NCBI GenBank assembly: GCA_951213105.1
Contig: OX578147.1
Coordinates: 125,147,642-125,211,641, forward strand
Reading direction: 5' to 3'
DNA length: 64,000 nucleotides
Source: Amaurobius ferox
Lineage: Eukaryota; Arthropoda; Arachnida; Araneae; Amaurobiidae
Positions 54,201-64,000 of this stretch are shown in pieces. The notes beneath the pieces were generated by a model, which did no database searches, was not told the origin of the DNA, and was given only the letters and a program-made list of their open reading frames with translations. Made by a program: the position numbers and the translations under genes. Positions within the stretch are counted from its first letter, which is position 1. Each line of letters starts with the position of its first letter.

Positions 54201-55017
54201 AAAAAAAAATCCAAACTGATAAAAAAACTTGAGGTTGATTTTGTTCATTAATAAAATATGAATTTTGTTTATCGATAAAATACTCGGAAAAATGTTTTAG
54301 CAATCGCAAAATTCCTTTTAGTTTTTGAAAACAGGCAATAGATGGCGCCACCAATCGAAATTGTCAAACTTTGACTTTTAAATCCGTAACTTTAAAACTA
54401 ATGCGCATTTAAAATATGCTTGAAGTTTTTTCTCTCGAGGTGAAGAACCCCTGTACAAAATTTCATGGCTGTAGGCCTCATATATTTTCCGCTACAACAA
54501 CACAAGCAACAAACATACAGATATCTTTCTTTATTATTACAGATAGTTTCACAACACTGTCCTCATACCCAGACTGTGGATTAAAGGGTAAGTAAAAATA
54601 GAGAAAATCGCTAACGTCCTCTTCAACTTCGTCACAAAGTCTGCAAAGGACGAGTGTCTTAACAATTTGCGATGTCAATCTTCTTGGTAACGAAGTGAGA
54701 CACTTGGCATACTGTTCCATTTTTTACGTGGCCACTCGCTGCGTTTACCAAGCTGTTGATAGATGTTGCCCAAACTTTCTTTTTACGATGAAGCTGGCAG
54801 AGATTTTTGATACAGTTCCATAAATCAAATGTTTACGGTTCATGTTGTAAATCGCATATTTCTTCATTAACTGTATATTTCTTCATTAGTTTAATACTTG
54901 GTTTTTGCATTCCAAAATGTTACATGCAAATCTAAAAAAACCTGATGTAAACTACATAAGACTTTATCTACAGACTAACATTCATTTTTGTTTTCTATAT
55001 TCCTTAATATATTTATG
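54201..55017. other. No recognised gene; M1 head fragment at 54928-54990
   Basis: CCTGATGTAAACTACATAAG followed by ACTTTATCTACAGACTAAC is a diverged M1 head. The frames at 54169-54354 and 54478-54720 have no recognisable motif. Confidence 0.4.
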
Positions 55018-55281
55018 TTGTTGTTGTTGAGACCCAAACCGTCCGACCTACCAGAAAGGTGTAAGTTAACTGTTTGGACGGCTGGGAAGTGCGACCCAAT
55101 TTAGATCGGAACCTAGTGGGGGAGGCATCCACAGGGACCGTACTCTCCTTCCCCTACCACCAACCTCTCGGAAGGACTTACGGACCCACATGTTTATTGT
55201 GATCGTACTCCGCATGAACACGGCGGCAGTTGTGGCAGCTTGCAAATCCAGCGCGCAAACCACCGGGCTACCGCGCCCGAA
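55018..55281 (-). mobile_element. SINE A copy 3
   Basis: The minus-strand head GGGCGCGGTAGCCCGGTGG is box-A-like. The body has GTCCGTAAGTCCTTCCGAGA and GGTTGGTGGTAGGGGAAGG, and the tail GGACGGTTTGGGTCTCAACA then ACAACAACAT at 55018. Box B has decayed. Confidence 0.82.
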
Positions 55282-56146
55282 ATACTGTCAGAGCAGAATA
55301 TTTCCGCAAGTAGATTTCACGTCATATTTATGTGAATTTTATCGAGCAAAATAACAAACAGTACTAGAACTTGTACAATTTCCAACTATGGACATGAAAC
55401 TTAAAGTATAGCGTGTTGATTGTCCAATTGTAGTCAACATTGACAAACCCAGCAAGAATAGAATGGAGACGCCATTTAGACGACATAAAGTGACATTATA
55501 AGCTAATACTCAGGTGGGGCAACTGTCCAAGCAGAATATTTCCGCAAGTGGATTTCACGTCATATTAGTGCTCACGGGCCAACTACAGTTGGGATGCAGT
55601 TCATCCATAGCCTTCCCTTGCCCTACATCAAAGTGGGCAGAGCTAGTGAAGGTCGCTAAATATTCAGGGAAGATGGAAGAGATGAGGAGACGAAAAATGA
55701 GAAAGATGTGAACTAATGAGAAGGTGGCCAGAAATAGGGAGATCATAAAAAATGACTGGACAAGCAAAAAAGCTTAACACTGAAATAATGAGATAACCAT
55801 GGTACCTACACTACGTGCAGAGCTAGAATAAGAGTAGCCTCAGTGATGTGAGGTAATGCACTTATTTATCAATTTATGTCGAAATGATTAATGAAAGACA
55901 AATAAAATAATTTAGATAAATAACTAAAGATAAATAAAATCATAAACAAATTTTAATAATAACTTACGATTTGGTATCCCATAAATTCCTAATGTTTAGG
56001 CTACTTAACTATAATTGTACTAAATTGTGAAATTAAGTCTGGATAATAAGTTTGTTAAATTAAATTATGAGTAATTATTTAACTCCACGCTAATGAAATT
56101 ATCTTACAGTGGAGGGTAAGTATTCATGACGTTCTGTATGCAGCAG
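55282..56146. other. No recognised gene; one direct repeat
   Basis: AGCAGAATATTTCCGCAAGT followed by a GATTTCACGTCATATT word occurs at 55291 and again at 55530. The rest is unassigned. Confidence 0.45.
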
Positions 56147-56162
56147 CAGAAAATAGGTGCAG

Positions 56163-56597
56163 AGTAAAGTCCTACTCCAGCGACAACCTATGGGTTTTTG
56201 CCGACTAAAAGGGGATGAGGCACAGAGGCAAAATCTCTCATCCAGCGAAGTCGCAACCGGGGGCCACGTTCTTGGCGGAACCATTCACCGGGTAGGGTCC
56301 GGAAGAACACCGGTCAAGCCAGACCCCAGCCTCCGACCGGACCTTGGATCAGGCCATGAATAGGTACAGTCCAGTGGTCACGGCCACCCGGAAGAGTCGG
56401 GGCCTGATTGCCTCACCGGTTCGACAGACGGTTCATCGACATCCAGGTAACCCGATTTTTATGCCCCCCCCCCCCAGGTTGGAGGACCAGAGTTACAGAG
56501 CTAAGATCAGCCAACTAAAATCAGCTACAGAGCTAAGGCTCCTTGAAGTGAATCCCCCCCGGGGCACCACTTCAAGGACTGGCCCACCCCGGGGGGA
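56163..56597. mobile_element. 435-bp GC-rich insertion with perfect 16-bp target duplication
   Basis: CAGAAAATAGGTGCAG flanks both sides (56147-56162, 56598-56613). The insert is far more GC-rich than its surroundings. It contains a run of C at 56466-56478 and a hairpin CCTTGAAGTG...CACTTCAAGG (56540-56577). Two overlapping open frames (56157-56363 and 56344-56607) have no motif that I recognise. The long target duplication points to target-primed insertion of a truncated retroelement; there is no poly-A tail. Confidence 0.7.
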
Positions 56598-56613
56598 CAG
56601 AAAATAGGTGCAG

Positions 56614-57040
56614 TATGTAACTAGTATTAAGCGCGGTTAAGTGACGCTTAAGGGCTCAAGAAACATCAGAACCCATGGCGAGCTAGGATATTTACGCAGC
56701 CCATAACAAAACATTTTTTTTTTCTGAAAATTTTTACTGAAAAATAAAAGTGTTTTATTGTCATTATATAACAATTATACGTATTAATTTATTTATGACT
56801 AATTGTACTGATTTTTATAATTAAAGCAAAAGTAATTTCACACAAAATATCCATTCCTTGTTAAATATAAATAAAAATGTTTTCAAAGTATGAAAGCAAG
56901 GAGCCTAATCAAGTGCGAGGTGGGAGCTAGGACGAGTTCAAACGCGTCTCACTTGCGTTTAACGATGACTTCCCTTCGTAATTGCCGTCATTTCACACGC
57001 AGGGAACAACACAAGAAGTGTAAATGAACTAAAGTTCTAA
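56614..57040. other. No recognised feature
   Basis: Unassigned. Confidence 0.4.
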
Positions 57041-57652
57041 CATATTTTAAAATAAGCTGAAGCGGTGAATAGTGTTGAAGACCCAGACCACTCAACTAGC
57101 CCAGAGACGTACAGCAGCTATAAGAGTGGTCGGGCGGTGAATAATGTGACTGAACTAATATTCTAACATATTTTAAAGTATAAATGAACTAAAGTTCCAA
57201 CATATCCGCTCGACTGGCCCAGAGGCGTACAGCTGCTTAATGAGTGGCCGACAGTGAATAGCAGTGAGTGGCAGTGAATAGTGTGAAAAACCCAGATCAC
57301 ACGACAGACACGAAGGCTTACTGTAGCTATATGTATGGCCGGACAGTGAATAGTGTTGAAGACCCAGGCCGTCCGACTCGTCCTGAGGACTTGAGCATCT
57401 ATTTGGACGGCCGGGGACAGTGAATAGTGTTGAAACCCAGACCGTCCGACCTACCAGAAAGGTGTAAGGTAACTGTTTGGACGGTCGGACAGTGAATAGT
57501 GTTGAAGACCCAGACCGACCGGCTCGTCAGCAAGGACATGAGCAACCCCAGTGAATAGTGTGAATGAACTGAAGTTCTAATACATTTTAAAGTATAAATG
57601 AACTAAAGTTCCAACATATTTTAAAATGAGCTGAAGCAGTGAATAGTGTTAT
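57041..57652. repeat. Mosaic tandem array mixed with SINE A tails
   Basis: The words GTGAATAGTGTTGAAGACCC and GAACTAAAGTTCTAACATAT recur many times, each tract joined to a piece of SINE A tail (GACCGTCCGACC, AAGGTGTAAGGTAACTGTTT). Spacing is irregular, about 55-100 bp. Confidence 0.7.
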
Positions 57653-57935
57653 TGCTGTTAAGACCCAGATCGCCCGACCTACCAGAAAGGTGTTAGGTAA
57701 CTGTTTAGACGGCCGAAAAGTGCCACCCAATTTAAAGCGGAACCCAGTGGGGGAGGCATCCACAGGGACCGTGTCCCTTTCCCCTACCACCAACCTCTCG
57801 GAAGGACTTACGGACCCCCATGTTTAACGTGATCGTACTCCGCGTGAACACGGCGGCAGTTTTGGCAGTGGCTGGAATCGAACCCGGGCCTACCGAGTGC
57901 AATTCCCGCGCGCAAAAACTGGGCTACCGCGCCCG
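57653..57935 (-). mobile_element. SINE A copy 4 (best preserved)
   Basis: The minus-strand head has GGGCGCGGTAGCCCAGTTTT (box A) and GGGTTCGATTCCAGCC (box B, consensus). The body GTCCGTAAGTCCTTCCGAGA follows, then the tail GGGCGATCTGGGTCTTAACA and GCAATAA. GTGAATAGTGT on both sides is the likely target duplication, though it is also the local repeat unit. Confidence 0.88.
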
Positions 57936-58737
57936 CTGTGAATAGTGTGAATGAACTAAAGTTCTAACATATTTTAAAATAAGCTGAAGCAGTGAACAGT
58001 TTTTAAACTATTATAGCATATTTGAAAATAATTTTCATTAGGCTGACAAAAATTGAAGTAAAACCAATACAGTTTCAAAAAGAAGACGAGTAAAAGATAA
58101 AGTACAAAAATTAAAAAAAAAATACCAAACATTTCAAATTTTTTCCCTTATGAAAATCTTCCCCAAATTAAAAGCAATTTCTTATATTTTGGAGCCAAAA
58201 CAAAAGTTTTTGGGGTATGTATAGGCAAAACTTTGGGCTACTTCCAAAATAAAAAACATTGTCTTAATAAATACTGTTATTTTGGGGAGTCAAAACTAAT
58301 CCCAAAACTATTTATTTTTCGTCTAACAAGAGGTTTTTACTACTAACAAGAAATTTCAACAACTGACTTCAAAACAAATGAATTGTTTAACAGTCAATCT
58401 AAATTCAACTAAATAATAATATTACACCCCATTTAATATTACAAAACGAAACAAATACTCATCTTAAATTACATCGCATATCAAATCTTAAAGTAAGTAA
58501 TTCTCTTTCCATTTCACAACTTGGAGCATCATTAAACCGAATACTTAAAGTCACTCTAAAGGTGAAATCTGCAACTAAAATTCTTTTAAACTGCAGGGAT
58601 TTCATTTGAGAGTCCTGGTAGTTTAAGGAAATTTCAGTTGCGATTCAAAGGAATTTCATGTACAAAGTTGGTACGCAAAACCTCAAAGGCAAGTGAAGTG
58701 GAAATCAAGATATATTTATGCAGAAACAACACAACCA
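57936..58737. other. Array end, then AT-rich DNA without features
   Basis: 57936-58000 is one more unit of the mosaic array. 58001-58737 has no supportable feature. Confidence 0.45.
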
Positions 58738-59554
58738 TGGAGGTAAAAGTAAGGCGATAAAACTTCATATTTAGAAAACGCCAATATCGTTTGAGACAAT
58801 ACATCAGGTGGCGCTAAGATAAAAAAATCTAATGTGGGCAACACATGACTTTCCTTATATAATGTAATGAATTTACTACTTTTACAGTAAAAAAAATAGG
58901 TTTTTCTTATAGTAGATACTAATATTCATTCCAAGATATTGAATTTTCGACAATTAGTCGTCATTTTCATTGATTTAGCGTCATTTTTATCCATTTGGCG
59001 ATATTTTCGTTAATTTGGCAACATTTCAAAAAGTCGCCAAGCGTTATGCACTAAGAAATAAGTTATTCTTATAGCAGATAAATGACTATTGGCGATCAAA
59101 TACAAAAGTATTACACAAAGTATCTTTTTTCATGAATGGAACGAGCTAGATCCACAAGAATGATGTCACCCAATTTATCGGCATGGTATTACATATTAAA
59201 AAAGAACACGTTTCTCAATAGGAAATAATTTTTTTTTATTTTATATGACTTTTTGATAATTTTTTTGAAAAATGTACAATATCTCGAGAACGGTTCACGT
59301 TAGCGTTCTAAAATTTATGTCAATCGTTTTCTAATGAAAAATTTCATAAGAAATGTCTATTTACGTAACTTTATTAGTGGTTTTGATTTTTTGACGATTT
59401 TTTCAAAATTTCATTCGAAAATTTAGGGAAGTTCTGAACATTCGATTGCGTATAAAAGCAATAGGCTTCCAGTGTTTATGGATTGTGGTTTTTGCACCAA
59501 ATTTGGTTCGAATCGGTCCATTCGTTCGTCAGTTATCGTCTCCACAGACTCACT

Positions 59555-59615
<61 letters not shown>

Positions 59616-60210
59616 ATACTTTCACACACACATACACACACACATACACATACTTTTACACACACACACACACACACATACACACAGACATCACTTCAAA
59701 AAAGTTTGATTCGTGATCAGGGATGCTTGAAACGTGCTCTCCCGTCGAAAACTCGATTTCGAATTTTCGACCCCGTCACAATACTTTCCTTATACATTAT
59801 GTATATAAGGAAAGTAATAAGTAGTCCTGCATTTTATGTATTTCTATGGCGAAAGGTCTAAACTATTTATTTAATCTGTTAATTTTGTAAACCTAAATTA
59901 ATAGCGCAATGCAAAGTCGAACTGAAACAATAAAGAATATTCCTACGTATTCAAAATTATTTTACCTTTCAATTTAATTTTATATCCTTTTATTCTGTAC
60001 TTTATTGTGCAATTGTGAACACTGGTTATTTGTACTCATAATTAGGGAACACACAATCAAAATTACATATAATAAATACTATGCCTTTCTGTTGTGTCAA
60101 CTAACAATAGCAGCTACTTTACTAACACTAGCGACACCTAGATATAATTCTCAATGTATTTTGGCACCTTCAAGCGTTTCATCCTTGGGAGTTTCATCTC
60201 CTTCTTTTTA
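58738..60210. repeat. Duplicated segment, copy with M2 insertion
   Basis: Partner of 53218-53800. The two halves 58738-58821 and 59817-60210 together match the uninterrupted partner. The M2 element fills the gap. Confidence 0.8.
58822..59816 (+). mobile_element. M2-family element copy g (complete)
   Basis: The head is ATCTAATGTGGGCAACACAT then GACTTTCCTTATATA. A full body follows, with a long (CA)n array at 59557-59690 broken by ATACACATACTTTC words, the 3' block GATGCTTGAAACGTGCTCTC, and the hairpin ACTTTCCTTATACATTATG...TATAAGGAAAGTA. Frames rich in Thr-His or Val-Cys across the array are spurious. Confidence 0.88.
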
Positions 60211-60780
60211 ACCATAAATTCAACCTTAAAACAGATTTCTATAATTTCTTCATGATTCCTGAAAACTTACAGTTTATCTAAGTTTACGAAACTTAAGTTA
60301 AAATATGTAATCTAACTTAAGTTTACTAAATTGATATCTGAGGAAATTTCAACACACTTTTCCAACATAAACATCTCCGGAACCAATTGATGCATTTAAT
60401 GTTTTTTTTTCAGGCCATAACGCTGGGTCCGGAGAATATTCAGATCACCCTAAAACGAAGTGTGGAATAACAAGATTTAAAAACCTGTTTCTATCTTTTC
60501 CTCTACCGCTTCTCAACGGATTTGCATACTTACTACACAGATTTGTTAAGCTTCAGAAGGGGCTGGTTTATGGTTAGAAATATTTCCGATGTTACCGCTT
60601 TAATAAACGAAAGACAAAATTTCAAAATGCGCTTTTAAGCTAAATATTTCCTGAAGTACTCTATTTATACCGATGAAATTTTTTCAAGCAATAAAACTGA
60701 ATCCAGGAAATATTTTAAATAAATTTTTATTTTCCCACACTTTGCTCGCTGTTTCATCGGTCTGTAAGGAATAAAAAACT
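60211..60780. other. AT-rich DNA, no recognised feature
   Basis: Nothing supportable. Confidence 0.4.
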
Positions 60781-61018
60781 ACACAACTAATTTACATACT
60801 TTTTGAATGGCTTTATAAGTTTAGTTGGGAGTAGATTTTCGGCTAAAGTATTTCAGATTTTGTGTCTCGTTAATTTCATTTCAGTATTACCTCAAAATCA
60901 CACAACTAATTTACATAACTGAATGGCTTTATCCGTTTAATTGGGAGTAGATTTTCGACTAAAGTATTTCAGATTTTATGTCTCGTTAATTTCATTTCAC
61001 TATTACCTCGGGAAATGC
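60781..61018. repeat. Tandem duplication, 119-bp unit
   Basis: ACACAACTAATTTACATA starts both units (60781, 60900). They share GGGAGTAGATTTTCG and GTCTCGTTAATTTCATTTCA. Confidence 0.85.
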
Positions 61019-61249
61019 TGGATTATATTCTTGCAAATAAATTATTGCAAATAACTGCACTGATGCCAAAAATTTAAGCATAATTCTTAAAACTTGCAAA
61101 GTAAAATATTAATGCAAACAAAACATCAAAAATTTGCATAAAGGTTATCTACTAACATAAACAAAGCTCTGTGCACATACGAATTTTATCAGTGGACGGT
61201 ATATGCATAAACAAAATACGTATGTCTCAACTCTATAAATATAGTTTAC

Positions 61250-61525
61250 TACATCGTCTTCGACCCAGACCGTCCTACCTATCCGAAGGTGTAAGATATC
61301 TGTTTGGACTGCCGGAAAATGCCACACAATTCAGACCGGAATCCAGGTCCACAAGGACAGTACCCTCCTTCTCCTACCACTAAACTCTGGGAAGGACTTA
61401 CGGATCCACATTTTAAAGTGATCCCCCTCCGCGTGAAGACGATGACAGTTTGGACAGAAGCGGGAATCAAACTCTGGTCGTCCGAGTTCAATCCTTACGT
61501 GCTAACCACTAGGCTGTAGCGCCCC
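61250..61525 (-). mobile_element. SINE A copy 5
   Basis: TAGTTTAC flanks both sides (61242-61249, 61526-61533). The minus-strand head has a GGGGCGCTACAGCCTAGTGG box-A region and a box-B-like remnant. The body GTCCGTAAGTCCTTCCCAGA and the tail GGACGGTCTGGGTCGAAGAC follow. Confidence 0.85.
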
Positions 61526-61533
61526 TAGTTTAC

Positions 61534-62535
61534 CATATGAGGAATGTTTTACTCCAGTTTATTACAATCCTTGTAAAAAATGTTGTGATTATTAAGCAAG
61601 AACCGATTATAGCACAAAGACGACAAGTTAACTGAAAGTTAGAATCATTAAAACAAACACAGAAGTTTCCAGAGAATGTGCCACAATGTGTAATCTACAG
61701 ACAATGGAGCGGGCTCCAAAACACTGAAGACAATAGACGACAACTCATATAAGGTCGTCCAATAGTTACAACATCTCGGCAGTACAGGTAACTGCGACGA
61801 CGCCACAGAACGATGTCTGCAAGCCTCTGTGGAGAGATGTAGGTGCCACAGGAGTAACTGTTTCAAAACAAACTATTTACAGTTAGTTCAGGAAAACTGG
61901 ACTGTGTGCCAGACTTCACCTATGGCCCACCTTCAGAAACACAGAACTGTGCTACAACTACATTAATTAGCACAGAAGACCAGTTGATGTAGTGGTGCAT
62001 AGTTCTGCTACATCAACTGGTCTGCCACTAAATGATCCATTCTATATTATCCAATAGCGTGAGGTGGGGTGTGAAACAGCAAAATCAGCGTACTACTTAC
62101 ATTAAATGTCAACATATCCATCAATTAAAACATGTTTTATAACTTGCATATTGCTTTGCTGAAAAAACCCTTTTTAATAGCAATTTAAACAATCGGCACA
62201 ATTATACCTAAGTCCCAAACCACTTTTCCATAAAATTGTGTTTGCTCTAAGATGACCAGGTGAAGTGCGCAAATTTCTGTATGGGTTAGATAATGCGAAA
62301 CTTTATCTACTTGCTATTAATGGTGACACTGTGCCAAGTACTTTGCGGTTAATATTTGACCAAAGCTCTCTTCTATTGGCATCACACCGGACATCACTGA
62401 TATTATCTGAACTACATCGAATATCTGTTATTGCAAAAAGCAGCAAGAACATGTGTTATGCTATATTATTTTATAAACTTTATGGTGTCTTACTAGAAGC
62501 CAGGCATACCACGCATCAAATTCTCTGAACATAGC
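61534..62535. other. No recognised gene; one perfect hairpin
   Basis: 61648-61920 has balanced base composition and a 72-codon minus-strand frame without recognisable motifs; it may be part of an unknown retroelement. 62265-62528 has an 87-codon frame, also unassigned. Confidence 0.35.
61977..62023. repeat. Perfect 16-bp hairpin, 15-nt loop
   Basis: AGACCAGTTGATGTAG (61977-61992) faces its exact complement (62008-62023). Confidence 0.75.
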
Positions 62536-62770
62536 TCTTTTTTTCTTTCTTTCGATCCAAACCGTTCGATCCGACCGAAAGGGGGTGGGGCGTCGTGTCG
62601 GGCATGACGGATTTCATTTTCTGCGCATATGACGCACGCGAGGGTAGAAAACTCGCGCATTTTGTTCTCGGGCTCTCTGAAGAGACTGAGAATCTCTTTG
62701 AGCGTCAGTGAGAAAGATGTGCAGAGCACAATTAAAACTTTCTGCGCAGAGTGTTTTCTTCTGGATATTT
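62536..62770 (-). repeat. GC-rich segment with SINE A-like tail
   Basis: GATCCAAACCGTTCGATCCG resembles the SINE A tail (GACCCAAACCGTCCGACC). The rest (GCGCATATGACGCACGCGAG, CGGGCTCTCTGAAGAGACTG) differs from known copies and may be another SINE subfamily. No box B is visible. Confidence 0.4.
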
Positions 62771-63345
62771 CCACTTCAAAATTAACAAATAATTTTAATT
62801 GTAATTAGGGGAAAACTTGCTGTGTTTTGGGAACAACACTTCTGGGACGCGGCGTCATGAATGACGAAATACTACTCTCGTCGACGTCAGGCTGACAAGT
62901 CTTTGATTGGTTGCATTTTGATTAGCTCAAGTTTTTTATTGGCTCATAGGACCCCCAAGTTCGGCCTAACCCTTCTAAACATAACTCGAACTGTATAAGA
63001 ACTAAACCAATTGGTTTTTGTAGTGGGCAAGAGTTAACGCAAAGAGGTAGATAATCCTTCCCATTGGCTAACAATTTCTCCATAAAGTCAATATTAGAAA
63101 ACAAAATTCAGCATTGTAAAATCATCTATTCAATCCTTTGCCTTTAATTGCAACATCCTAGCTACGCCTGTAGCAATGGAAATATAGCTTCAAGTTATTG
63201 AAATCACCGCCTATAAGCGGGTTTTGTAACCTCGCATTGTAACCTTGTGTAGTTCGTAATCAGTGTTCTGAGAATTTATCTACAGAAATGTAGTATAATT
63301 GACTTCTAATGAGCCTGAGAGGTCTGCAAAAGCAAGTTATCTTTT
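62771..63345. other. No recognised feature
   Basis: Unassigned sequence. Confidence 0.4.
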
Positions 63346-64000
63346 ACTTTCCTTATATACAAAATGTATAAGGAAAGTATTGTGACGGGGTCGAAATTTC
63401 GAATTCGAGTTTTCGACGGGAGAGCACGTTTCAAGCATCCCTGATCATGAATCGAACATTTTTGAAGTGTTGTCTGTGTGTGTGTGTGTGTGTGTGTCTG
63501 TCTGTGGAGACGATAACTGCCGAGCGAATGGACCGATTCGAACGAAATTTGGTACAAAAATTGCAATTCGTAAACACTGGAAGCCCATTGTTTTTATACG
63601 CAATCGAATGTTCAGAACTCCCCTAAATTTTCAAGTGAAATTTTGAAAAAATCGTCAGAAGATCAAAACATCTAATAAAGTTACGCAAATAGACATTTCT
63701 TATGTAATTTTTTATTAGAAAACGATTGACATAAATTTTAGAACGCTAATATGAACCGTTCTCGAGATATTACACATTTTTCAAAAAAAATATCAAAAAA
63801 TCATATAAAATAAAAAAAATATATTTCCTATTGAGAAACATGTTCACTTTTCATATGTAACACCATGCGATAAATTTGGTGACATTATTCTCGTGGAAAT
63901 AGCTCGTTCCATTCATGGAAAAGATACTTTGAGTAATACTTTTGTATTTGTACGCCAATAGTCATTTATCTGCTGTAAGAATACCTTATTTCTCCGTCCA
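63346..64000 (-). mobile_element. M2-family element copy h (runs off the window)
   Basis: The hairpin ACTTTCCTTATATACAAAAT...TATAAGGAAAGT is on the left, then GAATTCGAGTTTTCGACGGG and a GTGTGT array at 63474-63497. GACGATAACTGCCGAGCGAA, the GTTCTCGAGATATTACAC word and part of the far body follow. The head lies beyond 64000. Confidence 0.85.

Noticed and set aside
61648..61866. 72-codon minus-strand frame as a retroelement protein
   Set aside because: Composition is protein-like, but I cannot match it to a family and will not name it.

Overview
This is AT-rich, gene-poor DNA from an arthropod genome, most likely a spider or other arachnid. The assignment rests on the repeat content: Jockey-like LINEs with a gag-type ORF1 carrying three CCHC knuckles, a LINE relic with RNase H and a C-terminal zinc motif, a mariner-like element with a DUF4817-type N-terminal domain, hAT, piggyBac and Tc1-like relics, and tRNA-derived SINEs. 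I found no host gene that I can support. The only long open frames belong to transposons.

Layout. Positions 1-7675 are a mosaic of one repeat family (here M1), some copies lying head to tail, inside a large inverted duplication (699-2148 and 5215-6483). 8321-11615 holds two nested sets: a mariner-like element inside a repeat of a second family (M2), and a Tc1-like element inside a short hAT element. 12622-13506 is another M2 copy. 14853-15960 is a dead LINE end. About 16680-26575 is the centrepiece: LINE B on the minus strand, split by a nearly intact LINE A (17584-22508) with a perfect 14-bp target duplication. 26576-32220 is mostly empty. 32228-34308 is a piggyBac-like relic carrying an M2 copy. 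34802-35779 is a third family of M architecture (M3). 38011-42400 is a satellite with a 1,910-bp higher-order unit. 42455-46287 is a cluster of M2 copies, one inserted in the terminal hairpin of another. 47925-51720 is a roughly 155-bp repeat array invaded by a hAT element and containing a 62-bp satellite organised in 186-bp trimers. 52390-63350 holds SINEs, small tandem arrays, a duplicated segment with and without an M2 insertion, and a GC-rich insertion with a 16-bp target duplication. A last M2 copy runs off the right edge.

The most interesting system is the M1/M2/M3 group. These are non-autonomous elements of about 0.65-1.0 kb with the same plan: a short terminal repeat at one end, an internal simple-sequence array at a fixed place, a conserved block, then a hairpin at the other end whose outer arm is the inverted copy of the first terminus. 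This resembles Helentron-associated elements (DINE-1/HINE), but no transposase is visible here, so the class is inference.

LINE A keeps intact ORF1 and ORF2 and could be a recent source element. LINE B has two single-base frameshifts in poly-C runs, no AUG ahead of either ORF, and ORF1 and ORF2 in one frame separated by one UAA. The SINEs and the RNase H LINE relics share an (AAC)n tail, which suggests a mobilising partnership.
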